From contig CBDFNK010000020.1 of assembly GCA_965250205.1 (NCBI GenBank), positions 62,001 to 126,000 of the forward strand: DNA of 64,000 bases, written 5' to 3'. Below the pieces are notes generated by a model, which saw only the letters and a list, made by a program, of their open reading frames with translations, made no database searches and was not told the origin of the DNA. The position numbers were made by a program, and so were the translations under genes. This document shows positions 9,746 to 18,481 of this stretch, piece after piece (within the stretch, counting starts at the first letter, position 1; each line of letters starts with the position of its first letter). Source of the DNA: JAHZKN01 sp965250205 (GTDB taxonomy: Bacteria > Pseudomonadota > Alphaproteobacteria > Rhizobiales > Hyphomicrobiaceae).

Positions 9746-10771
9746 TTGAAGGGCCGCTCGACTGTGGCAATTGACATAACAACGCAAACGCTCGCATCGC
9801 CAGCACCTCGTGGAGCCCACGGTGCAAAATTCTCCAATCCCGATACGACCGCAAAAGGCGAGCCACGCGCGGAAGTCGCACTGACCCGTCTCGAAACGCT
9901 GTGGTTCAACACCGGCACGCTGTGCAATATCACGTGTCGTAATTGCTATATTGAGTCGAGTCCCAAAAATGACCGCTTGGTTTATCTTAAGGTCGACGAG
10001 GTGCTGCCGTTTCTTGATGAAGCCAAGCGCGTGTCTGTGCGTGAAATTGGCTTCACTGGCGGTGAACCGTTTCTCAACCCTGATGCAATTGCGATGATCG
10101 ATGCGGCCCTTGGGCATGGTTTTGAGGTTCTAGTTCTCACCAATGCCATGATTCCGATGCAGCGCCGCAGCACAAAAGAAGGCTTGTTACGTCTTAAGGA
10201 GAACTCAGGTGGTCGCCTAACACTTCGCATCAGCCTCGACCACTACTCAAAGGCACTGCATGAAGAAGAGCGCGGTTCTAATACCTTTACGCCTGCAATT
10301 GAGGGTCTGAGCTGGTTGTCAGAGAATGGGTTTCCAATCTCAATTGCCGGGCGCACGTGTTGGGGCGAGACGGAAGCAGACGCGCGCGCTGGCTATCGCG
10401 CGTTGGCTGCGGCAAACGACTGGGCAATAGATGCAGATGATCCCTCACAGGTCATACTCTTTCCGGAAATGGATGAAGCTGCTGATGTTCCGGAAATCAC
10501 CACTGGATGTTGGAAAATTCTCAACAAACGACCTGATGATATGATGTGTGCCTCATCGCGGATGGTGGTGAAACGCAAAGGTGCAGCCTCGCCCGTTGTT
10601 CTCCCTTGTACGCTGTTGCCTTATGACGAAGCCTTCGAGATGGGTGTCAGTCTTGCAGAAGCTAAGTCAGCAGATGGCGGGATGTTTTCAGATGGAGCGG
10701 TGAAACTCTGTCATATCCATTGCGCAAAATTTTGCGTTCTCGGTGGCGGCAGTTGTTCTACGCGCGAGTGA
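9746..10771 (+). CDS. Radical SAM protein
   Basis: 341 residues counted from a TTG at 9746; a GTG at 9764, with AAGGG about ten bases before it, is an equally plausible start. The radical SAM cluster motif is Cys60-x3-Cys64-x2-Cys67 (LCNITCRNCYIES), followed by IGFTGGEPFLNP, the SAM-binding GGE motif. The C-terminus carries further cysteines (LPCTLL, KLCHIHCAKFCVLGGGSCS) that could bind an auxiliary iron-sulfur cluster, as in SPASM/twitch proteins. It lies 213 bases after the molybdopterin oxidoreductase in the same direction, so a maturation or accessory role for that enzyme is conceivable, but no sequence feature proves it. The substrate is unknown. Confidence 0.85.
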   Translation: MKGRSTVAIDITTQTLASPAPRGAHGAKFSNPDTTAKGEPRAEVALTRLETLWFNTGTLCNITCRNCYIESSPKNDRLVYLKVDEVLPFLDEAKRVSVREIGFTGGEPFLNPDAIAMIDAALGHGFEVLVLTNAMIPMQRRSTKEGLLRLKENSGGRLTLRISLDHYSKALHEEERGSNTFTPAIEGLSWLSENGFPISIAGRTCWGETEADARAGYRALAAANDWAIDADDPSQVILFPEMDEAADVPEITTGCWKILNKRPDDMMCASSRMVVKRKGAASPVVLPCTLLPYDEAFEMGVSLAEAKSADGGMFSDGAVKLCHIHCAKFCVLGGGSCSTRE

Positions 10772-10822
10772 TGCTGGCGGCTCTTGGGCAAACTAGGTAT
10801 GGAGCTCAGATGCAGAAACGAC

Positions 10823-10850
10823 CGCCGGCATCTCCCCGGCAGGCGCTTTT
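10823..10850 (+). terminator. Possible terminator after the radical SAM gene
   Basis: CGCCGGC pairs imperfectly with GGCAGGCG around an ATCTCCCC loop and is followed by CTTTT. It lies 52 bases after the radical SAM stop and just before the 3' end of minus-strand mscL, so it could serve both converging genes. Confidence 0.4.
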
Positions 10851-10875
10851 CGACTTATGTGCATCGCTTTTTTGA

Positions 10876-11262
10876 TTATTTCTTCAGAGCGTCGCGAATT
10901 TCTTCCAGAAGAACTTCTTGCTTTGGTGCTGCTGCTGGTTCTTCTTCTGCTTTTTTCTTCAGCGCGTTGACAGCTTTGACCAGCATGAAGATGCAAAATG
11001 TCAGAATCAAAAAGCTGATGATGTTGTTAATAAAGGTACCGTAGTTGATCGCTACGTCTTTTCCATCAGGGCCAGTGCCGAGCTTGTATCCTAGTTTTGA
11101 AAAGTCTACGCCGCCCATCAGCATGCCAACGGGTGGCATGATAACGTCTTTGACCAGCGAGCTGACAACAGTTCCAAAAGCACCACCCATGATAAAACCG
11201 ACCGCCATGTCGATCATGTTGCCGTTAATGGAAAAATCCTTGAATTCTTGAAGCATTCCCAT
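10876..11262 (-). CDS. mscL: Large-conductance mechanosensitive channel
   Basis: 128-residue MscL, an inner-membrane homopentamer that opens under membrane tension to release solutes during osmotic downshock. The amphipathic N-terminus (MGMLQEFKDF) and the TM1 gate helix with IDMAVGFIMGGAFGTVVSSLVKDVIMPPVGMLMGG are characteristic. They are followed by the periplasmic loop and TM2 (NNIISFLILTFCIFMLVKAVN). The C-terminal bundle is charged (KKKAEEEPAAAPKQEVLLEEIRDALKK). Length is normal for the family. It is monocistronic. Upstream, 11263-11642 holds nothing recognisable beyond promoters for mscL and the divergent symporter pair. Confidence 0.97.
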   Translation of the reverse strand: MGMLQEFKDFSINGNMIDMAVGFIMGGAFGTVVSSLVKDVIMPPVGMLMGGVDFSKLGYKLGTGPDGKDVAINYGTFINNIISFLILTFCIFMLVKAVNALKKKAEEEPAAAPKQEVLLEEIRDALKK

Positions 11263-11642
11263 AGTCTGACCTTTCCAAGTCGTTTCTGTGCCCGGTATGT
11301 TTTCGCCCTAAGCACCGTCAATAATCCGGTTTGTCCAGCAGGCGCATGGAGCAAACGTGCGACATTGGATGCTGTCGTTGCCTGCGAATCAACGCCGCTA
11401 TGGTAGGATAGGCGAAAGAAGGCAGTAATCGGTGGATGGGTAAGTTATCCAATGGCTTTCAGCATTTATGTGCGTGGGCTCTTAAAACGCACTGGATTAT
11501 TGACCGAGAATTCCAGCGTCGTATTGCTAACATAGAGCCCAGTCATTGAAGGTCTAGAAACGACTGAGTTAAGATCCCTACAAATCAATTCATATGATGG
11601 GTGCTACGTCGTGTTGCAAACACTGAAGAGTTTAAGAGCACA

Positions 11643-11903
11643 ATGATTGAACGCAAAGAACGCAAACCCTATTGGCAACACACCAAGTGGCAGATGTTGG
11701 CCTCTTTGGTGCCCCTGCTTGGTTCGATGATTGTGTTGCCGCTTTATGCTAACGCACTCAACGATGACAAGTTTTTGAGTATCCCCGTTGGCTTTTTCCT
11801 GGCGGCGCAAGGCTTTTTTATAATCGCTGTGATTACGGTTGCAAGTTTTGTTAATCGGCAAGACGCAATTGACCATTGGCATGGTGCGCATGAAGATAAC
11901 TAG
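11643..11903 (+). CDS. DUF4212 small membrane subunit of a sodium:solute symporter
   Basis: 86 residues from the ATG at 11643; a TTG-type start at 11601 would add 14 residues that do not fit the family. Two membrane helices (LASLVPLLGSMIVLPLYANAL and FFLAAQGFFIIAVITVASFV) and the YW near the N-terminus plus the PVGFFLAAQG segment match DUF4212 proteins. These are nearly always encoded just before a solute:sodium symporter of the VC_2705 type. The symporter here starts 57 bases downstream in the same direction. Its role is presumably assembly or regulation of the transporter. Confidence 0.85.
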   Translation: MIERKERKPYWQHTKWQMLASLVPLLGSMIVLPLYANALNDDKFLSIPVGFFLAAQGFFIIAVITVASFVNRQDAIDHWHGAHEDN

Positions 11904-11960
11904 AGCGAGAACGTCTTCTGGAAACTCCAGTTCTGGTAACTTCAGAAGAGGGTATTATTA

Positions 11961-13796
11961 ATGTCAATTGCGCACCGAAGTCGGCTTGTTAATCCGAATC
12001 TTGGAACCTATTTCGGAATCTTCACAAGTGCTTTTGTATCGCTAGTGCTTCTTGGGCTTGTGTTGGAGCAACTCGAGGTGTCCAGATGGATCCTTGGGCT
12101 CGCTCTGTTGGTGTTACCCATATTTGGCTATGCCGTAATAGGCCTGTTTTCCTATACCGAAGATCCGTTAGACTATTTTGCTTCTGGCAGGCGTGTGCCA
12201 GCATTTTACAGTGGCCTCGTGTTGGCTGTTACCGCAATGGGTGCAACGGGTGTACTGTCAGTTGCAGGCGTTTTTTTTATCTCTGGTTTTGATGGTTTGT
12301 GCATTCTGATTGGCGGCCTGTCAGGCTTTGTTGTGATGGCTATTCTGATGGCACCTTTTCTGCGCAAATATGGTGCCTATACCATTCCAAGCTATTTGGG
12401 GCGCCGGTTTCAAAGTCGTTTTTTGCGCTTGCTTGTGGCTGCCGTAGTGGCCATCGCAATGGTGCTGACAATGGTTGCAGAGTTGCAGTTGGCGACTTTT
12501 GCCGCCAGCGAACTTTCAGGCATCCCGCGCACAGCTCTTGTGCTTTTGTTGGTAGTTGCTGTTGCTGCAACAATTGCAACAGGCGGTATGCGGGCATTGA
12601 GTTGGTCAAATGTTGCCCAGTCCATTGTTGGTATTCTTGCGCTCCTGGTACCTGTTGCAATTGTCGCTATTTTACTGACTAACTTTCCAATGCCACAGCT
12701 CAGTAATGGGCCAATTTTGCGTGAATTGGTGCGAAACGAACCGGCATTGGCTGTGCCGATGGTGGAGGCGACGTGGCTGCAATTCTCATTTGCAAATGAT
12801 GAATTTGTAGCCATTCAAAAAAGGTTTGTTGATGCTTTTGGCAACGTTGGCCCGGTAGCATTTTTTATGGCGACCATCATTTTCCTTACCGGCTTTGCGG
12901 CTTCACCATGGCTGTTGCCGCGCGTATCTGCGACCCCTGGTGTTTACGAGGCACGGAAATCTCTCGGCTGGGCAACAGTGATTTACGGCGTTGTCATGCT
13001 GACGTTGGTCGCCATTGCAATATTTTTGCGCCACTACATATTTGAAGCCGTTCTCGTGCCACAGCCGGATGGGGTGGCACCTTGGCTCAAGCCATTAATC
13101 GAGCATGGCTACGTAAAGTTGGATGCGGAAAGTAGTCGTGTGTTGGTCACAACACTTTTCATAAAGCGCGACGCGGTATTGTTTAGCCTGCCGATGACCG
13201 CAAATTTCCCGGATATATTCTGGTTGTTGGCAGTTGCGGGCGGATTGGCGATGGCGTTGGCCGCCATCGCCGCCACAGCATTGGCGCTCGGCAATGTCAT
13301 CTCAGAAGACGTCGTGCACGGTTTGACATGGGCACCGGTCGATCCGGCACTTCGGCTGTTCACCGGACGCATATCGATTGGTGTTGTGCTTGCATTTGGG
13401 GCGTTATTGACATTGATCGCACCAGGGGACCCGTTGCGGTTATGGATGTGGTCGTTGTCGATTATTGGTGCGGCACTGTTCCCCGTCCTTGTGCTCTCTA
13501 TCTGGTGGAAAAGACTGACGGCGTCTGGTTCGGTGATGGGAATCATTGGCGGCGCTGGCGTTGCCATTTTTGCGATCTTGATGGGTGAAGCAGGATGGAT
13601 TGGGGTTGATGGGCGCATAGCCGGGATCATCGGTTTTCCCGCGGCAATCGCGGCCGCAATGGGCGTTTCCGTGTTGTCACGGGCGCCAGGGCGACATGAA
13701 TTAGAGTTGGTCCGTGATATTCGCATACCTGGCGGAGAAGTTCTTTATGACCGTGAGATGCGAAAGCAGCGCTTAAAAAAGCGCCAGCAAAGTTAG
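11961..13796 (+). CDS. Sodium:solute symporter (SSS family, VC_2705 type)
   Basis: 611-residue inner-membrane transporter with about 13 hydrophobic helices. Family marks include the EDPLDYFASGRRVPAFYSGLVLAVTAMG region (FxxGR-VP in the first core helices), YGAYTIPSYLGRRF and the TGGMRALSWSNVAQ segment typical of acetate/propionate-permease-like SSS members. It forms a two-gene unit with the DUF4212 protein before it. Substrates of this subfamily are small monocarboxylates in the few studied cases; the substrate here is not known. An insertion-like stretch near residues 370-410 between helices is longer than in ActP-type permeases. Confidence 0.88.
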   Translation: MSIAHRSRLVNPNLGTYFGIFTSAFVSLVLLGLVLEQLEVSRWILGLALLVLPIFGYAVIGLFSYTEDPLDYFASGRRVPAFYSGLVLAVTAMGATGVLSVAGVFFISGFDGLCILIGGLSGFVVMAILMAPFLRKYGAYTIPSYLGRRFQSRFLRLLVAAVVAIAMVLTMVAELQLATFAASELSGIPRTALVLLLVVAVAATIATGGMRALSWSNVAQSIVGILALLVPVAIVAILLTNFPMPQLSNGPILRELVRNEPALAVPMVEATWLQFSFANDEFVAIQKRFVDAFGNVGPVAFFMATIIFLTGFAASPWLLPRVSATPGVYEARKSLGWATVIYGVVMLTLVAIAIFLRHYIFEAVLVPQPDGVAPWLKPLIEHGYVKLDAESSRVLVTTLFIKRDAVLFSLPMTANFPDIFWLLAVAGGLAMALAAIAATALALGNVISEDVVHGLTWAPVDPALRLFTGRISIGVVLAFGALLTLIAPGDPLRLWMWSLSIIGAALFPVLVLSIWWKRLTASGSVMGIIGGAGVAIFAILMGEAGWIGVDGRIAGIIGFPAAIAAAMGVSVLSRAPGRHELELVRDIRIPGGEVLYDREMRKQRLKKRQQS

Positions 13797-13956
13797 GTCT
13801 TTTCTCATCGAAGTCTGTGCGCGCCCATTGATTGGCGTATAGTCATGGCGGTGCGCGGATTCTTCGCCTAGCGTTTGATGAGATGAGCGCGTATGCCATC
13901 AATATTGGTGTGTTTTCCCAAGCCCGCCCACCGAATTTTGCAAAAAATGGCCGTCA

Positions 13957-14580
13957 ATGACTCAGTCTAAAATTATCATTGTTGATAAAAATCCGATCAT
14001 TCGTTCTGGATTGGTTGATATCATCAATCGAGATGGTCGCTTCGCCATTTCAAATACCGTTGCGACAGGGCGGGAGTTTATTGAACTTGCTCAGTCCAAT
14101 CATTTTGACGTCTGTATTGTGGGTTGGGCGCTTCAGGATATGACGGGCGGTGATGTGCTCCAGGCATTGCAGAAGCTCACTGAGAAACCACGTGCGATTA
14201 TCTACACCGGTGAGAAGGCAGGAGATGTATTGCGTCCGGCCATCAAGGCTGGTGCCTGGGGCTTCATGTCAAAGAGTGATGAACCCAATGTGCTTCTGGA
14301 GACAATCTCAAGTGTAGCGCACGGTCGTTTGTGCTTCCCCTATGTGGATCTTGAAAAACTTTCGCGAGATCCGTTTGAGGAGCTGACAGGGCGTGAGAAA
14401 GAGTTGCTCGCTGCATTGGCCAATGGCTGGACCAATTTGCAAATTGCAGCGCGCATTGGTATTTCTCGCAACACCGTGAAGTACCACTTGAAGAACCTGT
14501 ACGATAAGTTGGGCGTCAACAATCGCGCCATGGCAGTGGCGCTTTACGTCAAAACAACGGGTCGCAGCGGCAATCTTTAG
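13957..14580 (+). CDS. LuxR/NarL-type transcription factor with degenerate receiver
   Basis: 207 residues: receiver-like domain (about 3-120) and a C-terminal LuxR helix-turn-helix (about 142-198, LTGREKELLAALANGWTNLQIA...ISRNTVKYHLKNLYDKLGVNNR). The receiver has lost key residues. The acidic pair reads Asp10-Lys11 (IIIVDKNP), and the position of the phosphorylated Asp in FDVCIVGWALQDMTGG is Gly56. The Thr (IIYTGEK) and Lys (FMSKSDE) are kept. It is therefore unlikely to be switched by phosphorylation and may respond to a ligand or partner. It stands about 300 bases ahead of the serine-cycle genes in the same direction and is the only DNA-binding regulator near them, so control of that cluster is a reasonable inference. 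Confidence 0.88.
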   Translation: MTQSKIIIVDKNPIIRSGLVDIINRDGRFAISNTVATGREFIELAQSNHFDVCIVGWALQDMTGGDVLQALQKLTEKPRAIIYTGEKAGDVLRPAIKAGAWGFMSKSDEPNVLLETISSVAHGRLCFPYVDLEKLSRDPFEELTGREKELLAALANGWTNLQIAARIGISRNTVKYHLKNLYDKLGVNNRAMAVALYVKTTGRSGNL

Positions 14581-14791
14581 TTTTTTGCTCTTCCATTCGC
14601 TGCCTCCATAACCAGCTGCTTCGCCTCAGGGATGGGTAGTTTACGCCCACCCACCTATCAATCTATGGTTCCCCAAAAGACGGTTTTAAATCCCACCCAC
14701 GCGCAGTATTGCCTTCGCCTGGCGGGTGTTGTTCTGGGGCCATTCAATCGGTAAACAAAATCATAATTTCTACGGTGTGCTCCACGGCGGA

Positions 14792-14819
14792 GCAAGCCCT
14801 CTCGGTTGGGAGGCCTTGC
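14792..14819 (+). promoter_or_regulatory. Leader hairpin upstream of sgaA
   Basis: GCAAGCCCTCTC pairs with GGGAGGCCTTGC around GGTT, with one mismatch and one G-T pair. It ends 64 bases before the sgaA start and is not followed by a T-run. The surrounding gap (14581-14883) has no other gene. Likely part of the sgaA transcript leader; the effect is unknown. Confidence 0.35.
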
Positions 14820-14883
14820 AGCTGCGTTCGGGCGCGCCATTCGGCTCAAAAACAGCCCTAAAGGGGTAGCGGAGGAACGCACA

Positions 14884-16071
14884 ATGCTCGTACAGCCACA
14901 CTTGTTTATTCCAGGTCCGACCAATATTCCCGAGCCCATTCGTAAGGCTATGAATGTTGCGATGGAGGATATGCGGTCAGGAGAATATCCAAAATTGACA
15001 CTGCCGCTTTTTGAAGACTTGAAGAAGGTCTTCAAAATGACAGACGGTCGCGTGTTTTTGTTTCCTTCATCTGGCACAGGGGCTTGGGAATCAGCGATCA
15101 CTAATACCCTTAATCCTGGCGATAAGGTGCTGATGAGCAGGTTTGGTCAATTCTCCCTATTGTGGGTTGATATGGCGGAACGCTTGCAGCTCAACGTTCA
15201 GGTGCTTGACGAAGAGTGGGGCACGGGAGTTCCGGTTGAGAAATACGCAGAAATCCTGGCCGCTGATAAGAGCCACGAAATCAAAGCTGTGTTTGCAACA
15301 CATAATGAAACGGCTACCGGTGTTTCGAGTGACATCGCAGGTGTTCGCAAGGCGCTTGATGACGCTGGTCACCCTGCATTGCTGATGGTCGACGGCGTCT
15401 CCTCCGTTGGCTCACTTGACATGCGTATGGGCGAATGGGGCGTTGATTGTTGCGTCTCTGGCTCGCAAAAAGGTTTCATGCTGCCAACGGGTCTGGGCAT
15501 CTTGGCTGTCAGTCAAAAAGCGCTCGATGCAGCAAAAACCTCAACAATGAGCCGTTGTTTCTTCTCGTTTGATGACATGATCAAGACCAACGATCTTGGC
15601 TACTTCCCCTATACGCCTGCCACTCAGTTGTTCCATGGGCTTCGTGCGTCACTCGATATGATCTTTGATGAAGGCCTTGAGAATATTTTTGCCCGCCATC
15701 ATCGCATTGCTGTAGGTGTTCGTAAGGCGGTTGATGCTTGGGGTCTCAAGCTTTGCGCCAAGGAAGAAAAATGGCATTCCGACACAGTGAGTGCGATTCT
15801 CGTCCCAGAAGGTGTTGACGGTGTCGAAGTCTGCAAAACGGCGTACTACAAATACAATACATCGCTTGGTGCAGGATTGAACAAGGTGGCGGGCAAATTG
15901 TTCCGCATTGGTCACCTTGGAGCGGTTGATGAAGGCATGATCGGTACCGTGCTGTTCACCGTAGAAATGGCGCTCCGTGACTGTGGTGCGGATATCACCC
16001 CTGGCGCAGGCTCCGGAGCTGCTGCGGAATACTACCGCTCAAGTTCAACAAAGTCTGCGACCGGCGCATAA
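14884..16071 (+). CDS. sgaA: Serine-glyoxylate aminotransferase
   Basis: 395-residue fold-type I PLP enzyme that converts serine and glyoxylate to hydroxypyruvate and glycine, a committed step of the serine cycle for C1 assimilation. The start at 14884 has GGAGG ten bases upstream. The N-terminus HLFIPGPTNIPEPIRKAM is typical. The PLP lysine lies in VSGSQKGFMLPTG, and VDGVSSVGS carries the cofactor-binding Asp. Length matches the Methylobacterium and Hyphomicrobium enzymes. It is the first gene of the serine-cycle block, and a strong terminator directly follows it, so it can be expressed separately from mclA onward. Confidence 0.96.
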   Translation: MLVQPHLFIPGPTNIPEPIRKAMNVAMEDMRSGEYPKLTLPLFEDLKKVFKMTDGRVFLFPSSGTGAWESAITNTLNPGDKVLMSRFGQFSLLWVDMAERLQLNVQVLDEEWGTGVPVEKYAEILAADKSHEIKAVFATHNETATGVSSDIAGVRKALDDAGHPALLMVDGVSSVGSLDMRMGEWGVDCCVSGSQKGFMLPTGLGILAVSQKALDAAKTSTMSRCFFSFDDMIKTNDLGYFPYTPATQLFHGLRASLDMIFDEGLENIFARHHRIAVGVRKAVDAWGLKLCAKEEKWHSDTVSAILVPEGVDGVEVCKTAYYKYNTSLGAGLNKVAGKLFRIGHLGAVDEGMIGTVLFTVEMALRDCGADITPGAGSGAAAEYYRSSSTKSATGA

Positions 16072-16078
16072 AAAATTT

Positions 16079-16109
16079 ACAGCGCTGCATTCGTGCAGCG
16101 CTGTTTTTT
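16079..16109 (+). terminator. Intrinsic terminator after sgaA
   Basis: A perfect 11-bp stem (ACAGCGCTGCA / TGCAGCGCTGT) with a TTCG tetraloop, followed by six Ts. It begins eight bases after the sgaA stop. This is the clearest terminator in the window and separates sgaA from malyl-CoA lyase, or attenuates reading into it. Confidence 0.9.
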
Positions 16110-16210
16110 CATCGCCTGTCCGTCTGGGTGCTTGGAACACGTTCAAGATAAGCCCGTGCAAGATTGGCAAAATCAACTTTTGAAAACTAGCTCTGGGGAG
16201 AGTAATAACA

Positions 16211-17167
16211 ATGAGCCATACCGTTCACCACCTCAATAAACAGCGTCTGCAACGCAGCGAATTGGCTGTTCCTGGTTCAAACGCAACGATGATTGATAAA
16301 GCAGTTGATAGTGCTGCTGACTATGTTTTCCTGGACATCGAAGATGCTGTTGCTCCACCAGATAAGGACAAAGCCCGCTCCAATATCATTCAGGCATTGA
16401 ATGACATTGACTGGAAGGGCAAAGGCAAAACCGTTTCTGTTCGCATCAATGGTCTTGATACACACTATTGCTACCGCGACATCGTTGATGTGGTGGAACA
16501 GGCCGGTGACAAGCTTGATACCATTTTGGTGCCCAAAGTTGGTGTGCCTGAAGATCTTTACATGGTTGATGCCATGGTCAACCAGATCGAGATGGGAAAG
16601 AAGTTTAAAAATCGTATTGGCTTGGAAGCGCTTATTGAAACCGCTCTTGGTATGGCCAATGTTGAAAAGATTGCAGCATATGGTGGCCGCCTGGAAGCGT
16701 TGCACTTCGGCGTTGCCGACTACGCTGCTTACAACCGTGCGCGGACCGTTGTGATCGGTGGTCTCAACCCTGATTACCCAGGTGACCAGTGGCACTTTGC
16801 GTTGTCACGCATGACAGTTGCGTGCCGTGGCTATGGCTTGCGCCCGATTGACGGTCCGTTTGGTGATTTCTCCGATCCAGATGGTTACGTCCTTGGTGCA
16901 AAGCGTGCGGCTGCTCTTGGCATTGAAGGCAAGTGGGCGATTCACCCAAGCCAAATCGAGCTCGCAAATGATGTGTTCTCGCCACCGCCTGCCGAAGTTG
17001 ATCGCGCTGAAAAGATTCTCGTTGCGTTGAAGGAAGCCGAAGCACAGGGCAAAGGTGCAGCTTCCCTTGATGGTAAGATGATTGATGCGGCATCCGAAAA
17101 GATGGCCAACAACGTGTTGACGACAGCTAAGGCGATCAAGGCTGCAGAAGCCGCACAAAAAGGCTAA
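16211..17167 (+). CDS. mclA: L-malyl-CoA lyase
   Basis: 318-residue CitE/HpcH-family lyase. It splits malyl-CoA to acetyl-CoA and glyoxylate in the serine cycle. The family blocks are present: RSELAVPGSNATMIDKA, the metal-site LDIEDAVAPPDKDKAR, RINGLDT, LVPKVG, LEALIETALGMAN and HFGVADYAA. The C-terminus has the KWAIHPSQIELAN segment that closes the active site of the neighbouring subunit. Length agrees with Methylobacterium McL (about 324). A GGGGAG site lies about ten bases before the ATG. It precedes mtkA/mtkB, whose product malyl-CoA is its substrate. Confidence 0.96.
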   Translation: MSHTVHHLNKQRLQRSELAVPGSNATMIDKAVDSAADYVFLDIEDAVAPPDKDKARSNIIQALNDIDWKGKGKTVSVRINGLDTHYCYRDIVDVVEQAGDKLDTILVPKVGVPEDLYMVDAMVNQIEMGKKFKNRIGLEALIETALGMANVEKIAAYGGRLEALHFGVADYAAYNRARTVVIGGLNPDYPGDQWHFALSRMTVACRGYGLRPIDGPFGDFSDPDGYVLGAKRAAALGIEGKWAIHPSQIELANDVFSPPPAEVDRAEKILVALKEAEAQGKGAASLDGKMIDAASEKMANNVLTTAKAIKAAEAAQKG

Positions 17168-17181
17168 CGCACTTTTTGGAG

Positions 17182-17201
17182 GCGAGCGTTTCGACGCTCG
17201 C
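17182..17201 (+). promoter_or_regulatory. Hairpin between mclA and mtkA
   Basis: GCGAGCG and CGCTCGC form a 7-bp stem with a 6-base loop 15 bases after the mclA stop. No T-run follows, so it is more likely a 3'-end stabiliser or partial terminator than a full stop in the mclA-mtkAB unit. Confidence 0.45.
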
Positions 17202-17295
17202 AGCCAGCGCCGAAGATAATAAAACAAAACGGCCCTGGTTGGGGCAACGAAATTCGGCCCAACCTATTGAGGAAACGTTTTCCAGGAGTGAAACA

Positions 17296-18462
17296 ATGGA
17301 TATCCATGAATACCAAGGCAAGGAGCAGCTGGCAAAGTTCGGTGTTCCTGTGCCACGCGGTGGGCTCGCCTATTCGCCAGAGCAGGCAGTATATAGAGCG
17401 CATGAAATCGGTGGCTCTATGTGGGTGGTCAAGGCTCAGATCCACTCCGGTGCACGCGGTAAAGCTGGTGGCATCAAGTTGTGTCGTACTGATGAAGAAA
17501 TTGAAGACGCATCAGAAGCTTTGTTGGGTAAGCGCCTCGTCACCCATCAGACAGGCCCACAAGGCAAACTTGTCTCGCGGCTCTATATTGAAGAAGGCAC
17601 CGATATCGATCGCGAGATCTATCTGTCCTTTATCATGGACCGTGCCGCAGAACGCATTGTCGTCGTAGCGTCAGCTGCAGGTGGAATGGACATTGAAGAA
17701 ATCTCTGCCAGCAAACCTGAAACACTTATCAAAGTTGAGGTTGACCCCGCCGTTGGTATGCAGGGCTTTCAGGCCCGCGAAGTGACTTTTGGTCTTGGTG
17801 TGGAACCTGAGTTGGTGTCGAAGTTTGAGCGCACTATTTTGGGCTGTTACCGCGCCTTTCGCGATCTTGATGCGACACTGGTTGAAATCAACCCGTTGGT
17901 CGTGACGAAGCAAAAAGGTGTGGTTTGCCTCGATGCCAAAATGAGCTTCGATGACAATGCACTTTTCCGGCGCCCAAAAATTGCAGAGCTCCGCGATAAG
18001 AGCCAGGAAGACCCTCGCGAAACGTACGCCAATGATCGCGGGCTCTCCTACGTCGGGCTTGATGGCAACATCGGCTGCATTGTCAACGGCGCTGGCTTGG
18101 CCATGGCTACGCTCGATATGATCAAGCTTTCAGGTGGCGAGCCTGCAAACTTCCTCGATATTGGTGGTGGTGCCTCACCAGAACGCGTCACCAAATCGTT
18201 CCGTGCTGTTCTCAAGGATAAGAACGTCAACTCGATCCTGGTCAACGTGTTCGCTGGCATCAATCGTTGCGACTGGGTTGCCAAAGGTGTCGTCGACGCG
18301 ATCAAGGAGCTTGATATCAAGGTTCCAGTTATTGTGCGATTGGCCGGCACCAATGTGGAAGAGGGTCGTCGGATCATTGATTCAAGTGGTTTGAAAATGA
18401 TTTCCGCCGCGACCCTTGCCGAAGCAGCTGAAAAGGCCGTCGCTGCGGCCAACAAATCCTGA
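17296..18462 (+). CDS. mtkA: Malate-CoA ligase (malate thiokinase) beta subunit
   Basis: 388 residues, ATP-grasp subunit of the succinyl-CoA-synthetase family. With MtkB it makes malyl-CoA from malate, CoA and ATP. The start at 17296 has AGGAG eight bases before it. The MDIHEYQGKEQLAKFGVPVPRG N-terminus, VVKAQIHSGARGKAGG and the C-terminal FLDIGGGASPERV...LVNVFAGINRCDWVAKG are diagnostic. In a general bacterium this would be read as sucC, but its place between mclA and mtkB/ppc identifies it as the serine-cycle enzyme. Confidence 0.95.
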   Translation: MDIHEYQGKEQLAKFGVPVPRGGLAYSPEQAVYRAHEIGGSMWVVKAQIHSGARGKAGGIKLCRTDEEIEDASEALLGKRLVTHQTGPQGKLVSRLYIEEGTDIDREIYLSFIMDRAAERIVVVASAAGGMDIEEISASKPETLIKVEVDPAVGMQGFQAREVTFGLGVEPELVSKFERTILGCYRAFRDLDATLVEINPLVVTKQKGVVCLDAKMSFDDNALFRRPKIAELRDKSQEDPRETYANDRGLSYVGLDGNIGCIVNGAGLAMATLDMIKLSGGEPANFLDIGGGASPERVTKSFRAVLKDKNVNSILVNVFAGINRCDWVAKGVVDAIKELDIKVPVIVRLAGTNVEEGRRIIDSSGLKMISAATLAEAAEKAVAAANKS

Positions 18463-18481
18463 GTTAGAGGAGCTTAACAAA

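Noticed and set aside
14581..14883. Possible riboswitch (glycine or tetrahydrofolate type) before sgaA
   Set aside because: Only one simple hairpin was found; no conserved riboswitch core could be recognised by eye. A covariance search would decide.
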